A stretch of DNA of 64,000 bases, from positions 45,455,648 through 45,519,647 of the forward strand of contig CM038221.1 in the NCBI GenBank assembly GCA_021442155.1, in the 5' to 3' direction. Both the position numbers and the translations under genes were made by a program. This document shows positions 23,254-35,123 of this stretch, piece by piece (positions within the stretch are counted from its first letter, which is position 1; each line of letters starts with the position of its first letter). The notes beneath the pieces are model-generated. The model was not told the origin of the DNA. It worked only from the letters and a program-made list of their open reading frames with translations, and made no database searches. This DNA comes from Cymbidium sinense (Eukaryota; Streptophyta; Magnoliopsida; Asparagales; Orchidaceae).

Positions 23254-24013
23254 TTTTTTCTCGCAGGAGTGAACCTAATTGATGACGAGATCCCCTAAAA
23301 GATTCTCAAAGGTGTTGATCATCATGTCTTTTATCAGTGATATCCCTTCTTTTAGGTATCCACTTCTGATAAGTTATTTTTTAGGGAGATTTCTAAATAT
23401 GTGCATCAGATGTCACACCTCTTTCTTTCTTCAGAATTTTATCATGGGGCCTTGGCCTCCTTATCCGCCTTTTTTGGGACCTTAAAGAAATTCTTGGACA
23501 CGCAATAAAGTGAGCACTCACCGCAGTGAAGTATATACTTGATGACTAGTCACCATAAGAAATGGAAACCTTCTTGGTGCAATCTTAGTATCTTTTATCA
23601 CCACAAGCCCCTAAAATTTTCTTTTCATTAAGCCTCTTTCTTTGGCCACTTTAAGAACATTATGTATTATAGCAGATAATGTTTCAGGTTTTCTCCTATG
23701 TGGTGGTGGAGCTTAATGTTGTTGAGCCCAGAAAGACTGCTTCACCTAGCCAATAGTGCTATTATTTTTTACCCATTTTATATTATCAAAGTTCTTATGG
23801 GTATGAATACTCACTTATGGCGGCAATATTGTTTGTTCATTGGGTTGTTCAGGCAGGATCTGTTGAGCCCTCAGCTTAGTATTTCTTCTTCTTCTTTGTC
23901 TTCTAGTTAATTTGCTTCTTGATGAGAAAGCTTCAAAATCATGTCTCCCATATACAAAGGTTTCAGCCATAAAAACCATAAAGTATCGAGATACATTGAC
24001 ACAATTCTTTTCA

Positions 24014-24331
24014 TCACGGGGCTGATTGACTTTCTTTCAAAATTGAAGTTCTCTGTCGAGAGAACTCCTTACAAGTAGTTGGTTGCTGAATTGGTTGGTG
24101 AACATAATGAGTAGGAGTCAATATCCTTCTGGCATGACCTCGAACGAGAGCACCACGGGTGGGTACTTCAAGAGCTATAGCTATAATAGTTGGGAAATTC
24201 ATGCTATCAAATTGAATGGTAGCTCCAATATCTCTAGTATTAATTACAACTTTAGTCAGAAGGATATTGGCTCCGTGACTTAACTGCATGATGAACGATG
24301 TGTTCTGAAGATCCCTCGATATAGAGAACAA
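24014..24331 (-). pseudogene. Element A leader ORF
   Basis: 105 open codons lie close to the 5' LTR with LEVPTRGALVRGHARR and EFSRQRTSI. Element B has the same peptides at 54980-55160 (ALEVPTHSTLV-like, KEFSRQRTSVF). Conservation in both copies indicates it is part of the element's first ORF. Function unknown. Confidence 0.5.
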
Positions 24332-24461
24332 GCAGATTAGTCATAATGAGATGACTAATTTAACTTTGATTTCAATCATAATTGATTTTAATTTTTAATT
24401 TTTATCCTGCTTCATTGCTACTATAACTCAAATTTGACTAGTTAAAGATGAAAAGAGAAAA

Positions 24462-24481
24462 CTATCCCTAGCGAAGTTGAT
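24462..24481 (-). promoter_or_regulatory. Decayed primer binding site of element A
   Basis: The 20 bases next to the 5' LTR align with the tRNA-complementary site of element B (54614-54632) but have several substitutions. The spacer 'cagattt' between LTR end and site is identical in both. Confidence 0.5.
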
Positions 24482-24490
24482 AGAAATCTG

Positions 24491-27400
24491 TGGGCTCTAA
24501 AAATTCACCACGACCTCTCATATTTGAAGACAGTGTGATTTAAGTGTCGGTGTAAATTTCATAAGGTAGATGGAATAGTAGATAAGACACTACCCAGAGA
24601 TTTCACCCTCATTTTGTGAGGACTTTAGATCTGGTTCCACATTTCCTATAGGCGCAAGCACCTATAGTTAGTTAGATTGCTAAATGCATAGCATATAGTA
24701 GCAGCATGTGGACTTTTGAAATTTGGGGTTTATAATTTATGAAATTCAACATCATTAGCTTAAAGCAGATGAGTGGGGGAATGATGATGTGCCCGATCTA
24801 GATCCCATTATTCTGTCATCCTCGGCTGTCATGGTCCCTATTATACTTAGTCAGAGGAGGTAGTCGACCCAACCTGATTGAAGGATCCTTATCAGCAACC
24901 ACGTTACGCCGTAGAGTGAACTCAGAGATGGTGTTTGTCTAAGGACAATCTTAAGTCTACCGATGGCTTTTTTCTATCGTACCTATGAATCACATATCAA
25001 TGTATAGAGCTATTGGGGAGCATATGGGCTATAATCGTGATCGTAATATAATAGTGTCGCAAAGAACCAATACCCATCAAAGGACTCTTCATAATCGCAT
25101 CATATGAGAGTATCGCAAGCTTACGCAAATGAGACACAAGCCACATCTTTACTAGCATGAGATTGATTGAGAATGAATATAGAAATATATTTGATTTGTT
25201 ATTTACTTCTTTGTAAGCTAGAGTTTTTTTTTTAATTTGTCACTTTCAACAAAAGTTGCGAATGGTGGATTGAGTTAGATTTTGCTTTGAGTTTTTAAAA
25301 TATTGACTTTCATTTAACCATTTAGAACTCAATGATTTGTTTGATTTTGTATTTAAATTCATAATTAATTTAGATTATTTTTATTTGAGCTTGCAAGCAC
25401 ATTTTAATGGTAAGTATCCCCTCCAATTGAAATCTCCATTCAACATAACCATCATTAGGGTGGATGTATTGTTTGATCATTTAATTTATTATTTCAGATC
25501 CTATCAACTCTATTAATTTAATAATAGAAGATCATATTTACTATCATATGATAGAATTAGCTTCTCAAATATTTTAATAAGTTGAAATTCTTGTAATAAT
25601 TGAATTTTTAGGTTTTATTAACTCGGACCTAGTCCTAAGACTAAACTGGGAAGCAACACGCGCAGCATCCTCAGACATTAAGTTTAAGCATTCAGCGTAG
25701 TGTCGGGGCCAATGCAGGTATTTGATAATTGAGATAATTTTTATTTTTTTAATTATGAGATTAATTTCATATTTTTATTTAATTCTAACTTAACCTGCAC
25801 AACCTTTTTTGACATTAAAATTTACACTTTAAATCCTTATGTCCGAGCACATGCGGGTATTTATAGCTTACAAAATTTCATCTAATCAATGAAATTATTG
25901 ATTTTGAAAATCATAATTAGAATAAGAATTTCTAATTTTGGAGGAAGCTCCTTCTTTCGTGCAGAATTTAATTTAGTGCCGTCTTCTGTCTACTTGTATG
26001 AAGAATTACAGATCTGGTGGCATATTTTTCAACTTTATATTTTTGATTCAAAGTACTGTAACTTTGCTTATACTTAACTTGATAGCAAAAACAGAATGAC
26101 AATTTAGCTTATGCATATTGATTAGATTTTACATCTTTGTTAATCATCATATTTAACTTTCATTCTCACCAATAGATAAGCTATTATACCTCTTTCAACT
26201 TAGCTTATTAAATATAAGTCTTGTTGCTTAAGTCATGCTTGAATTACATTTGTATTTGAATGTTAGCTTTCAAGCTTATTATAAGTCTCTTGTGATTTGA
26301 TTATAAATCCAACTAGATTTTCTCTTAGAACATTTAAAGTGACACATTGTGAGAATTATATTCATAGTTATTGATTATGTATCAAATTTTTTGTGTATTT
26401 CACTTAAACTTTCTCAACACTTTTCAACTAGTTTAGAAATAAGCTATCAAGCTTTGTATAAGTTCTGCATATTTAATTGTGTTCAATTGAAATCATTTAT
26501 AATTCACTTGGAATAAATTATAATAACTTCGGTGTTTATTATATGGGCCATTTAATCAGTTCTTGCAAGTGGATTATCAATCCTTTTTAATTATTTCAAT
26601 ACTTGAATGTCCATTGAAAGGTCTCGTAGTCATTTGGTGAATTTCTAAAATTATGTCAAGCTTGGCTTAGGATTTCTAAGCCATTCAATTAAATTAGTGA
26701 GATGAATAATTGTATTCAAGCGATCACTAAAGGTTATATTTGCGTTCATTGGTATGTTGTATGGTTGTGTTTATAAGCAAATGATCAGACACCCCATTAG
26801 CACTTGTTCTTAGTCTGAATGATAATTAATTCTCTTAGCACGAAATATAATATGCTCGAGTGCTCATAAGATTTTGTTCATATTTTCTTTCGCTGAAAAG
26901 CAGCCTTTTAAATTCATCACCAATCATTTGTTATTCACACAATATTCAATTAACATTAAATGGGGTTGTTCAAATGTTCATTTGATTTTATTCATGTAGG
27001 TCCTCTTTTCAAATTTAACATTGTGCACTTGTATTTACTTTATGCATTTATAACTTCACATTTTAGTTTGTTAGCCAAAGCTTTGAATTAAGTCTTTTAT
27101 TAATTCTATTTAAGCTCTTTGATTATTTCTTTTTTCTTCTTTTTTTTTTATTTTCTAAGTTCCAAAAATTTGACAAAATTCGACAAAGATTTTAATAGAT
27201 TCTTGATTATCACGTGGTTATATTAGGCTTTTTATTTTATTTTGTCGATGAGCGTGAAAGTTGGTGTTTTAAGTCTCCAAATTCAATCGTTATGTCGCGA
27301 TAAGCATGAGGACTATAATCACCTGTATAAAAATAAATACAGAATATTCTTTACACATTTTAGTCATTTTTTGTTTAAGTCCAAAATTCAGTCTAAATTT

Positions 27401-28567
27401 CGTAAGGTGTCATACTAACGGGTTTGGGCTTTTATACGATGAGTATGGTGGTATTTTAAAACACGCTTAATTTTTCTCATCATACGATGGCGAGATTCAA
27501 ATCTGCACAAAAAAGCAAACACATATATACATCCCATACACCTTCATACATTTCTATACACTCACAATTAACAACCATGATAAATTGGCACGCCGACAGG
27601 ACTGATTTGCATCTGAGCGATAATAACATTTCACTTGAATCCAATTTTTTATTAGCCTAAGGAAAAGGGATAGAAGAGTAAAATCAAAGGAAGGAAATTT
27701 CGGTTCTGCCACAATGCAGAACCTGTAGCAATGCCTGATGAGAAAGGTTTGATACGAGATTTAAGAGCCTCAGCCTGCTGGTCTTGTGCTGACCAAAGAT
27801 GAGCGGAAGAATGGATCTCGATTTGGAGGATTAAGGCAGGATGAGATTTTGGAGGAACCAATTTCTATGAAAGGTGAAGAAAATCTAAAGAGAGCGTATC
27901 CAATTAGATGGCCAGAGGAATGAGGAAGGCCGGCTGCGGTTCATCCTAGACGAGAATATGGCTTCGGCAAACAATACAGACAGCGAGAGAGAAGGAAGAA
28001 ATCAGAAAGGGAGAAGATAAGGCTTACGGTTTGAGGGAGACGGAAGCGGATGCTTGCCGATCAAGAGTCTGCGAACAGATGAGGTGGTCGTCAATCGGAT
28101 GGGAGACCGAGCATTCGGTTTTGAGGGAAATCGGGAGAGGAAAGGGGCGAGGATGAGAGAGAAATGATGGGAAGAAAATGAAGGCAGGAAGGGGAGGGCA
28201 GGGAAGGAACGGAACTGGAAACCGTAACGGGAGAAGGGGGCCTTCGTTTGCTGTGATTTTCTTTTTGGGACTTGTGATTTTGGAGGAATAGCGGAGGGAA
28301 CGGTTTCGGCTTTAGGAGACGGAATCATAGGCGGGATCGGTTGAGCGAGGGGGTTTCGTTTTTTTGAAGGATGAACGAGCGGGAGCGAATGCCGTTTCCT
28401 TATGGTTGAGGGAGGAAATGGAGCCGAGAGGGGGGAACGGCTGCTCGCACGCGTGTGGTTGAAGGAGATGAAGCCGAGGGAACGGTTGTGGGAGACTGAT
28501 CGAAGAGATTGCGAGCGGGAGCTTGCGACTCGTGTTCTTTGCGGTTGAGGGGAAGAGTGGGTCAACA
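24491..28567 (-). mobile_element. Element A 5' LTR
   Basis: This is the direct-repeat partner of 8943-13371. The sense-strand start is TGTTGACCC at 28567 and the end GAGCCCA at 24491, length 4077 bp. It has the MITE-empty site near 27678, a TATA-like motif at 27521-27530, and the hairpin modules in a decayed state near 27242-27330 and 27435-27495. The first 560 bp in sense orientation are pyrimidine-rich, giving a long but meaningless open frame. Confidence 0.9.
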
Positions 28568-29179
28568 AAATGATATGTTGAATTACACATACTCCATATT
28601 CACCATTATAAATAAGACATATGTTGAATTATATGCTAACTCTTGTATATGTCCATGGAGGTTTGAAGTAGAAAAATTCATGTCTTTTATTAAATAACTA
28701 AGATTGTTCAAGCAACCTATAAAAGATCATACAAAAGGTGTCAGCATTTCTTTCGAGGTCTGCAATGAGATATAAGGGTTGTCAAAATTATACAACTTAG
28801 TGGATGTTTTAGGACTTGAGAATAATAAATTTTAGTCTAGATTATTAGAACAATTATAAGAATTCCACATTAACCCATGGCTTCAGAAATTTGTTCTCCT
28901 CTTTCTAATGGTGTACATAAGTGTTATATCTGGCCATAATATTTCAAGAGCTTTGAAATAGCACCCAAAGAGGGTTCTATTATCCTATAGCATGATCATT
29001 AGCCTCAAATTATCTAATTAATTTTTTTCATGACACCTCACCTTTATATGTGATCCAGACACAATAATGCCTCTAAACTAGGAGGATTATATCAAATATA
29101 TGTATATATATTATGACAAATCAAATGCATCAATCCTAAAAGAGGTGATATAGGAAAAGAAATCTCTTTAAGCTACCTC
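28568..29179. other. Intergenic, no recognisable gene
   Basis: AT-rich sequence following element A. No domain, repeat or RNA gene was recognised. Confidence 0.5.
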
Positions 29180-29615
29180 AGACAGGGGTGTGTTCGAGCG
29201 ATTTCGAGCCATAGACTCAAATCAAAAAAATGGGTAATCGTTCGAGTGGTCGAGTGAAGTTCGAGAGTCGGATCGAATCGAGCGAGCTCGATCCGGCCGA
29301 TCGTAAACGAGCCTCGAAATCCAAGAGCGGTCGAAATCCAAATGAACCGCTCGAATGCAAACGAGTACCGGTTCGCTCAAAATGCAAACGAGCTGTCGCC
29401 GTCGCTCATTAGGAATTAATCGCCCATCGAATTAATTAAGCGACCCGCCGTTCACTTCGGTCGCGAGCCGCCGCGAAGTACGGTTCACTCGAAATAAGCC
29501 ACATTGCTCGAAAATCGGCTCGTTGCTTGAGTCGATCTCGAGCCCAAGTTCGAGTCGACTTTCGAGCGAGCCACGATCTTCGGGCTAATTTCTCAGCCCT
29601 AACCTCAGATAATGA
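29180..29615. repeat. CG-rich, TCGA-dense island
   Basis: About 19 TCGA tetramers occur in about 430 bp (random expectation is under 2), mostly as TTCGAG, CTCGAA and GTCGAG, giving many short palindromes. The island is CG-rich between AT-rich flanks. The outer ends read AGGGGTGTGTTCGAG and, in reverse, TTAGGGCTGAG, a weak hint of terminal inverted repeats. I interpret it as a non-autonomous DNA transposon or repeat of the GAGCTCG-rich type common in plants. Open frames on both strands are by-products. Confidence 0.55.
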
Positions 29616-29632
29616 TTGAACCATCTTGGATC

Positions 29633-30069
29633 ATATCCGAACTATCTTTAATAATGCTTAAACCCTGCTGAAATATAGCCTACCCTTTTTTTATATTATC
29701 TTTGATGAGTTTTCAAACTATCGTTAACTTTTGATTGAGCAATCTATGAATAATCTTTATCATATAATTGAGCCTTCTACGAACTTTTGTCAAACCATAT
29801 TAAATTCTTCTTTAAACCCTTCTTTGAATATGTTTGATTGCGATCAAAGAACAATCCAAGAAGGTTTGAAGATGGTTAAATGATTGTATGAGGAATGTTT
29901 AAAGAAGGTTTGATCATGCATGGAAGATAGTTAAAAGTTTATTTAATTATTGATTGAAGATAATCCAAGGACTCATTTAAGATATGTTGAAGATTGATCA
30001 ATTACTTTTGAAATTTGACATACTAATATTTAGATAAATTTTATCATATTTGGAAGATAGTTCGGATAT
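29633..30069. repeat. Long imperfect inverted repeat (foldback)
   Basis: A perfect 16-bp outer arm, ATATCCGAACTATCTT at 29633-29648, is repeated in inverse at 30054-30069. Inside, words such as TTTGATCATGCAT..GATAGTTAAAAG and their inverses align loosely across a centre near 29850. It looks like a foldback element or decayed MITE. Confidence 0.6.
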
Positions 30070-30962
30070 ATTTTTTTTGTTTTTTTGAAATTTAATTATG
30101 AATCTAAGATGAATGTAGTTGAATAATGACTCTAATATAATATTAGATAAACTAAAATCTAAATGTGAAGAGGTTTAGGATTTAGAATGTAAAGTCCGCT
30201 TTAATTTTAAATGATAAAATGAAAAATATTATCAATCTTCATAGATGATGAATAGAGAGATCTCTTGCCATGAAATTTTATTAAAGGCGTTCTCTGAGTA
30301 GCCCTTATGATCGAAAAGGTCGCATAAATGCTTAGTGAGGGTTCCAACTATATTTGTTAATAGACAGATATTTTAATTGGGATATAACTTTTGGATATAT
30401 ATTCCCGATCAAAATTTTCATATAAAGTCAATATTCCCTTAAAGAACGGTGAAACTATACTCTTTCTCGATAAATTAAAAAAGAAATTATGACCTGTCCT
30501 AGCTAATTGCTCATCTAGGCATGCACAGTTATATGCCAAATTTCTTTGATTTCCATGGAAGATACAACCCCAGTTTGTCTCTTGTTTCAATTGCATTTCA
30601 TTTTTCCATTCCTAACCTCTTTGTCATATGTCCCAAAGTCTCATATGTTTATAATTTTTATCCATTTCTTTTTGAGGAAAGTGGAGGACGACTTGGTCTG
30701 GCACTACAGCCATTTCATGGAAGAATCCAACTGTAGTAGCGGGCTCTCTCCACAGGTGTCGTACTGGAGTTACATTCTCAAAATGTTTTTTTTTTTTTTT
30801 TTGTTAATTCTATTAAAATATTCTAATATGTTTCATATCAACATAAAATTAATTTACTGCCTGTATTTTTAATTTTATACAACTAATTTATTAGACAATG
30901 TAAACCAATTTAAAAAGATTAATGTGATTAAATTATGCGATATTTATAAGTATAATTTTGAT

Positions 30963-31100
30963 TAGAGCTGTTAGCGAGTCGATTTTGAGCCGATCCAAGA
31001 TCGGCTCGTGTCTCGAATCAATCAATTTATAGCCCGCTAGGCTCATTTTTTAATCGAATTTAAGTTAGCTCGTTTGAATCCGAGCTAACTCAAATTGAAC
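30963..31100. repeat. Two perfect hairpins in a GAGCCGA/AGCTCG-rich repeat
   Basis: GAGCCGATC (30987-30995) pairs with GATCGGCTC (30999-31007) over a 3-base loop. AGTTAGCTCG (31063-31072) pairs with CGAGCTAACT (31081-31090) over an 8-base loop. The word set resembles the island at 29180-29615. No gene is nearby. Likely a transposon end. Confidence 0.6.
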
Positions 31101-31367
31101 ATGATTATCTTATTTTGACTTGAAATTTAATGGTGTTGGCTCATTTTGATCGAGTTTGTTCGAATTAACTAAAAAAAATTATTAAAAATTTAAAAAATAT
31201 TTAATTGAGAGGATGAAATAAAAGTCTATATTATTTTCATAGAAATAATATTTATAATTATAAATGTATTACATTTATTTTAAAAGTTTATAAATTACAA
31301 TTCAATATATTTAATTTTAGAGATAATTTTATTATTATAAATTTACAAATAATATATATATTTAATT

Positions 31368-32582
31368 GAGCATAGGTTACGATGTGATACAAAAGTTTCT
31401 CATAATCAGTTTGATTTTATGTTAGGTAGATCTACTATAGATGATATACATTTGTTAAAAGGTTTGATGGAGAAGTATAGAGAAAGTAAGGAGAATCTAC
31501 ATATGATATTTGTTGATTTAGAGAAAGCTTATGATAAAATTTCAAGAGATGTTCTTTGGAGAGTTCTAGAACAGAAAGGAGTTAATATTGGTTATATTCA
31601 AGTCATTGAGGATATGTATACTAGAGCTGTTACTTGTGTCCAAACACAAGGAGGATTGACAAAATATTTTTCTATTTCAGTTGGATTACATCAAGGATCA
31701 GCTTTAAGACCTTATCTTTTTTACTTTAGTTATGGATGTTCTTACTAGGCATTTATAGGAAGATGTACCTTGGTGTATGCTTTTTGCTGATGACATTCTT
31801 CTTGTTGATAAGACTAGAGAGGGAGTCCAAGAGAAACTTGAATTATGGAGATCAACTTTAGATTCTAAAGGTTTTCGTTTAAGTAGATCTAAAACTGAAT
31901 ATATTGAGTGTAATTTTAGTTGTAGAAGTTCTAGTGGTAGTGACATTAGGGTGAACAAGTCATTAATAAGAGTGAGCATATTTAGCCTCTAATGTTCAAA
32001 ATGATGGTGAAATAGATGGAGATGTTATTAGTAGAATTCAAGTTGGATGGTTGAAGTGGAGGAATGCATTTGGACTATTGTGTATAGAAAAGTTCCACTT
32101 AAACTTAAGGGAAAATTTTATAAGATGATGGTAAGACACCTGATGACTTATGGTGCGAATGTTGGCCAATAAAGAGAAGCATAAGACTAAGTTAAGTGTT
32201 ACAGAGAAGAGGATGCTTAGGTGGATGAGTGGCTTTACTCTTAGAGATAAAATGCAAAATGAGTATGTTTGGGAAAAAGTTGGAGTAGCTCCAATGGCAG
32301 ATAAGATTAGAGAGAGTCGCCTTAGATGGTTTTCCCACATAAAGCATCGGTCGTCCGATGACCCGGTTAGGAGAGTAGATGCATTAGATTTTTCTTATGT
32401 TAAGAAAGGTAGAGGTAGACCTAAAAATACTTGGTTAAGATGTATAAAAAATGACCTTAGTATACTTGAATTAAATGAGAATTTGACACATAATAAGACA
32501 CAATGGAGACGAAGGATTCATGTAGCTGACCCCCACTTATTGGAATAAAGGCTTATTTTTGTTGTTGTTGTTGTTGTTGTTG
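31368..32582 (+). pseudogene. 5'-truncated RTE-type LINE reverse transcriptase
   Basis: Conceptual translation gives the non-LTR RT core: FMLGRSTIDDIHLLKGLMEKYR, VDLEKAYDKISRDVLW (catalytic Asp in VDLEKAYD), VGLHQGSAL, then after a frameshift [11 protein letters not shown] (catalytic FADD, about 31787-31798). The C-terminal part (32150-32548) carries LRWFSHIKHR and ends WRRRIHVADPHLLE. The copy ends in a (GTT)7 tail at 32561-32582, a hallmark of plant RTE elements. The endonuclease domain is missing and frames are broken at about 31745 and 31990-32150. Confidence 0.88.
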
Positions 32583-32989
32583 TAATAACTTGCCGTCTAC
32601 TATGAGAAGAAAGGCAAAATTAAAGGTTTACCTAAATTGAAGTTTTAAAGGAGGAAAGTGTTTGGGCACAATTATAGTAAGATAAAGTAAATTTTTGATT
32701 ATTTATTGATGTTTTAAGATAACTCTGCTTTATCTATAGTAGTGTCAAAAATGCAATGATGTATTTTTCTTATCTTAGTAAAGTTGTCTCAAAATCTTAT
32801 CTAAATGGAAACTCTAAGTGAATGTCTATCTTGATGTTTGAGAATTAATGGTTGTTGAATGGAATCTTAAACAAATTATTAATTTTTGAAGATTTCTTGT
32901 AAACAAGAAAAATTTTCTCAAAAAGTTCTAAAATTATCTCATCTCCACACACCACCTGAGGTCTCCAAAATCTAAGAAGTTTAAGGGCA

Positions 32990-33480
32990 TGCTCATTTAG
33001 AAGCTTGAAGGTTACATAATTTAAATAATATCCTAACTAGCCCTAAATGGACTTTATGATATATAAACCTCAAGAGGGTGAGTGGTAAATAAAGTATATA
33101 ATTACCTAAAAAATCTTATAAGGTGTAATAATTTAGAGGTCTCAAAGGATATATATTATTAGATACGATGTTCCTTAAAAATTCTCTAAAAAAGCTCTAT
33201 TATATTATAGAGCATAGCATAATAAGACAAGTGGTACATAAGATTGCCACTTACCTAAAAGAACTCGAGAGCTCCATAATCTATAAACCTCAGATAGGCA
33301 AATGGTATACATAATCTTTGCTTTTTCTAAAATATCCTATAAGGCATGTCGATTTAGAAGCTTGAAAAGACACATATTGTTGGACAACAACCTTACTAAA
33401 AGTCTACATGATGACTCTATAATTTATAGACTCTAAGAAAAAAATGATAGAAAAAGTCCATTTACTTAGATAGCCCCAAG
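32990..33480. repeat. Degenerate tandem repeat, period roughly 150-200 bp
   Basis: Similar blocks recur: 'gaagcttgaaggttacat' near 33000, 'gaggtctcaaaggatatat' near 33142 and 'gaagcttgaaaagacacat' near 33347. Each is followed by 'ctataaacctcaga..g.gagtggta' and 'cctaaaaaatcttataaggtgt'-like blocks. Divergence is high. Confidence 0.45.
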
Positions 33481-35123
33481 AGGAGATGAAAATAGACAAC
33501 AATGACTTTATTATAATATGTCACAAAAAATATAAAAATTTGATGACAGCTAGACTATCATCAACCAAGGGATCATATTTATTTTGTTTCATCAAGTGGC
33601 AATATCTTCTTTCCATCTGCTTATTAAAATCTAAAGATTACATAATATTTTTAAACTTACGCGAAGAGCTTAGTGTCATTTTATTGACAAGTTTCAAAAA
33701 TGCTAATAATTTTTGTACATGTATTGGGGGGTCATGATTCACCACCTCCAACTTTAGATTATGATTGACATTTGATAAATTTTTTAGAGAAAAACTCATG
33801 GGTCATCCTACAAAGTTATGTATGGAGCAACACAATACTATCCAAAAATTTTGTAATATTTGATGAAATGTCTAACTTCATAAAGAATTAGTCTCTCTAA
33901 CATAAACTTCTAAAACTTCTAACGAGATAAATTAAGAACACAATAACATCAATCACCACCATTCCATCTTCTATCCTATTTTCTCCTGTGAGTTGGATTA
34001 AATGATTAGTAGTAATTTAATCTCTTAATCACTCACCCTTTCAAGCATTAAACGATTAAGCCTAATTCAAAACCCAATTTTCATCTAATACAATTCTTTA
34101 ATTTCATTTGCAAAAATAAAAATTAAAAAAATAAACTGCATTTTTTTGCTTATAATATTTTCAGGTCAGGTCCCTAAATTATATTAGCATTATTCCAACG
34201 CCCTTTGTCCGCATTCATTTTCTGTTAAAGGCATCTTTTGCAATGGAATAAAATCATAAGCCTTTTAAATTTATTAATAATTTCATCAGTTGCGTGGTTG
34301 AACAAAATAATTAGCACTTGGTCGTCACAAGCAGCCCGTTCAACTCATGCGCCGCTTACCATTCGGAATATTTAATGCTTTGCCGTATTAATATGAGCGA
34401 AGCTATCCCCCGATCAAATTGGCACTCCCCGATCGCTATAATTTAATTATGTCATAATCGAAGAGACGGATCAAAGAAGTCAACTGAGAGGCAAAGAGAG
34501 ATGAAAAACATTATTTTTTTTTATAAAAAATTTAAATAGAGCCGCCCACAGCATGCACAATGAGCCTAACATCTGTTTTTGATGAATTTGTGAGATTTGA
34601 GTGCCGAAGAAAAAAATAAAATAAAATAAAATTGATACTGTTATATTGGGTGATATAGAAGGATCAGAGGCCAATAGGTGGTTGAATCACATTAGCTTGG
34701 GAGCGATTCTCTCCCAGTTCTCATCATCTCAAGATTTAAAGAGATATATAATTATGTATAACATAAAAAAAAATTATTTAAAAATGCTCTTGTATTTGTG
34801 TATATTATATATATAGGGTTTGCCACCTTTCGTTTATTTTTAATATACATTTCTTTAATTATGATGTTTGTTTTTTCATTAAAGACTAAAACAAACTCGA
34901 CTAATTCAGATATCAGAAGATCCCAACAATCGGCAAATGAAAATAGATCTCAGCTGTCTACTTTCTGCATGAATCAGTCTATTGTGAGTTTCTTGCGGTA
35001 TCACATATCAAATAACTGTTTAAAGATAAAAATATGTATATTTCAATTGATCTAATCTTAATTTACTTTATGTGAAAAATAAAATTATTATATAAATTTT
35101 AAAACTATGAAAATATTTATAGT
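33481..35123. other. Intergenic, no recognisable gene
   Basis: AT-rich. Short open frames lack domains. Nothing further was recognised. Confidence 0.5.

Larger units (their letters stand above)
8943..28567 (-). mobile_element. Element A: degenerate Ty3/gypsy retrotransposon (Tat/Athila-like)
   Basis: Two long direct repeats (8943-13371 and 24491-28567) bracket an internal region that reads gag, protease, reverse transcriptase, RNase H, integrase from right to left, i.e. on the minus strand. Integrase after RNase H defines Ty3/gypsy. The YVDDLVVKS reverse-transcriptase motif and the long LTRs point to the non-chromovirus Tat/Athila side (inference). LTR ends are TG...CA. Every domain carries stops or frameshifts, so it cannot move on its own. 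The five bases outside each LTR (ttgta on the left, aaatg on the right) do not match, so no target duplication is visible. Confidence 0.9.

Noticed and set aside
28002..28568. 188-codon minus-strand open frame
   Set aside because: It coincides with the pyrimidine-rich sense-strand start of LTR A, starts at TTG at the LTR edge, has a Pro/Ser-rich composition and is broken in the other LTR. It is a composition artefact.
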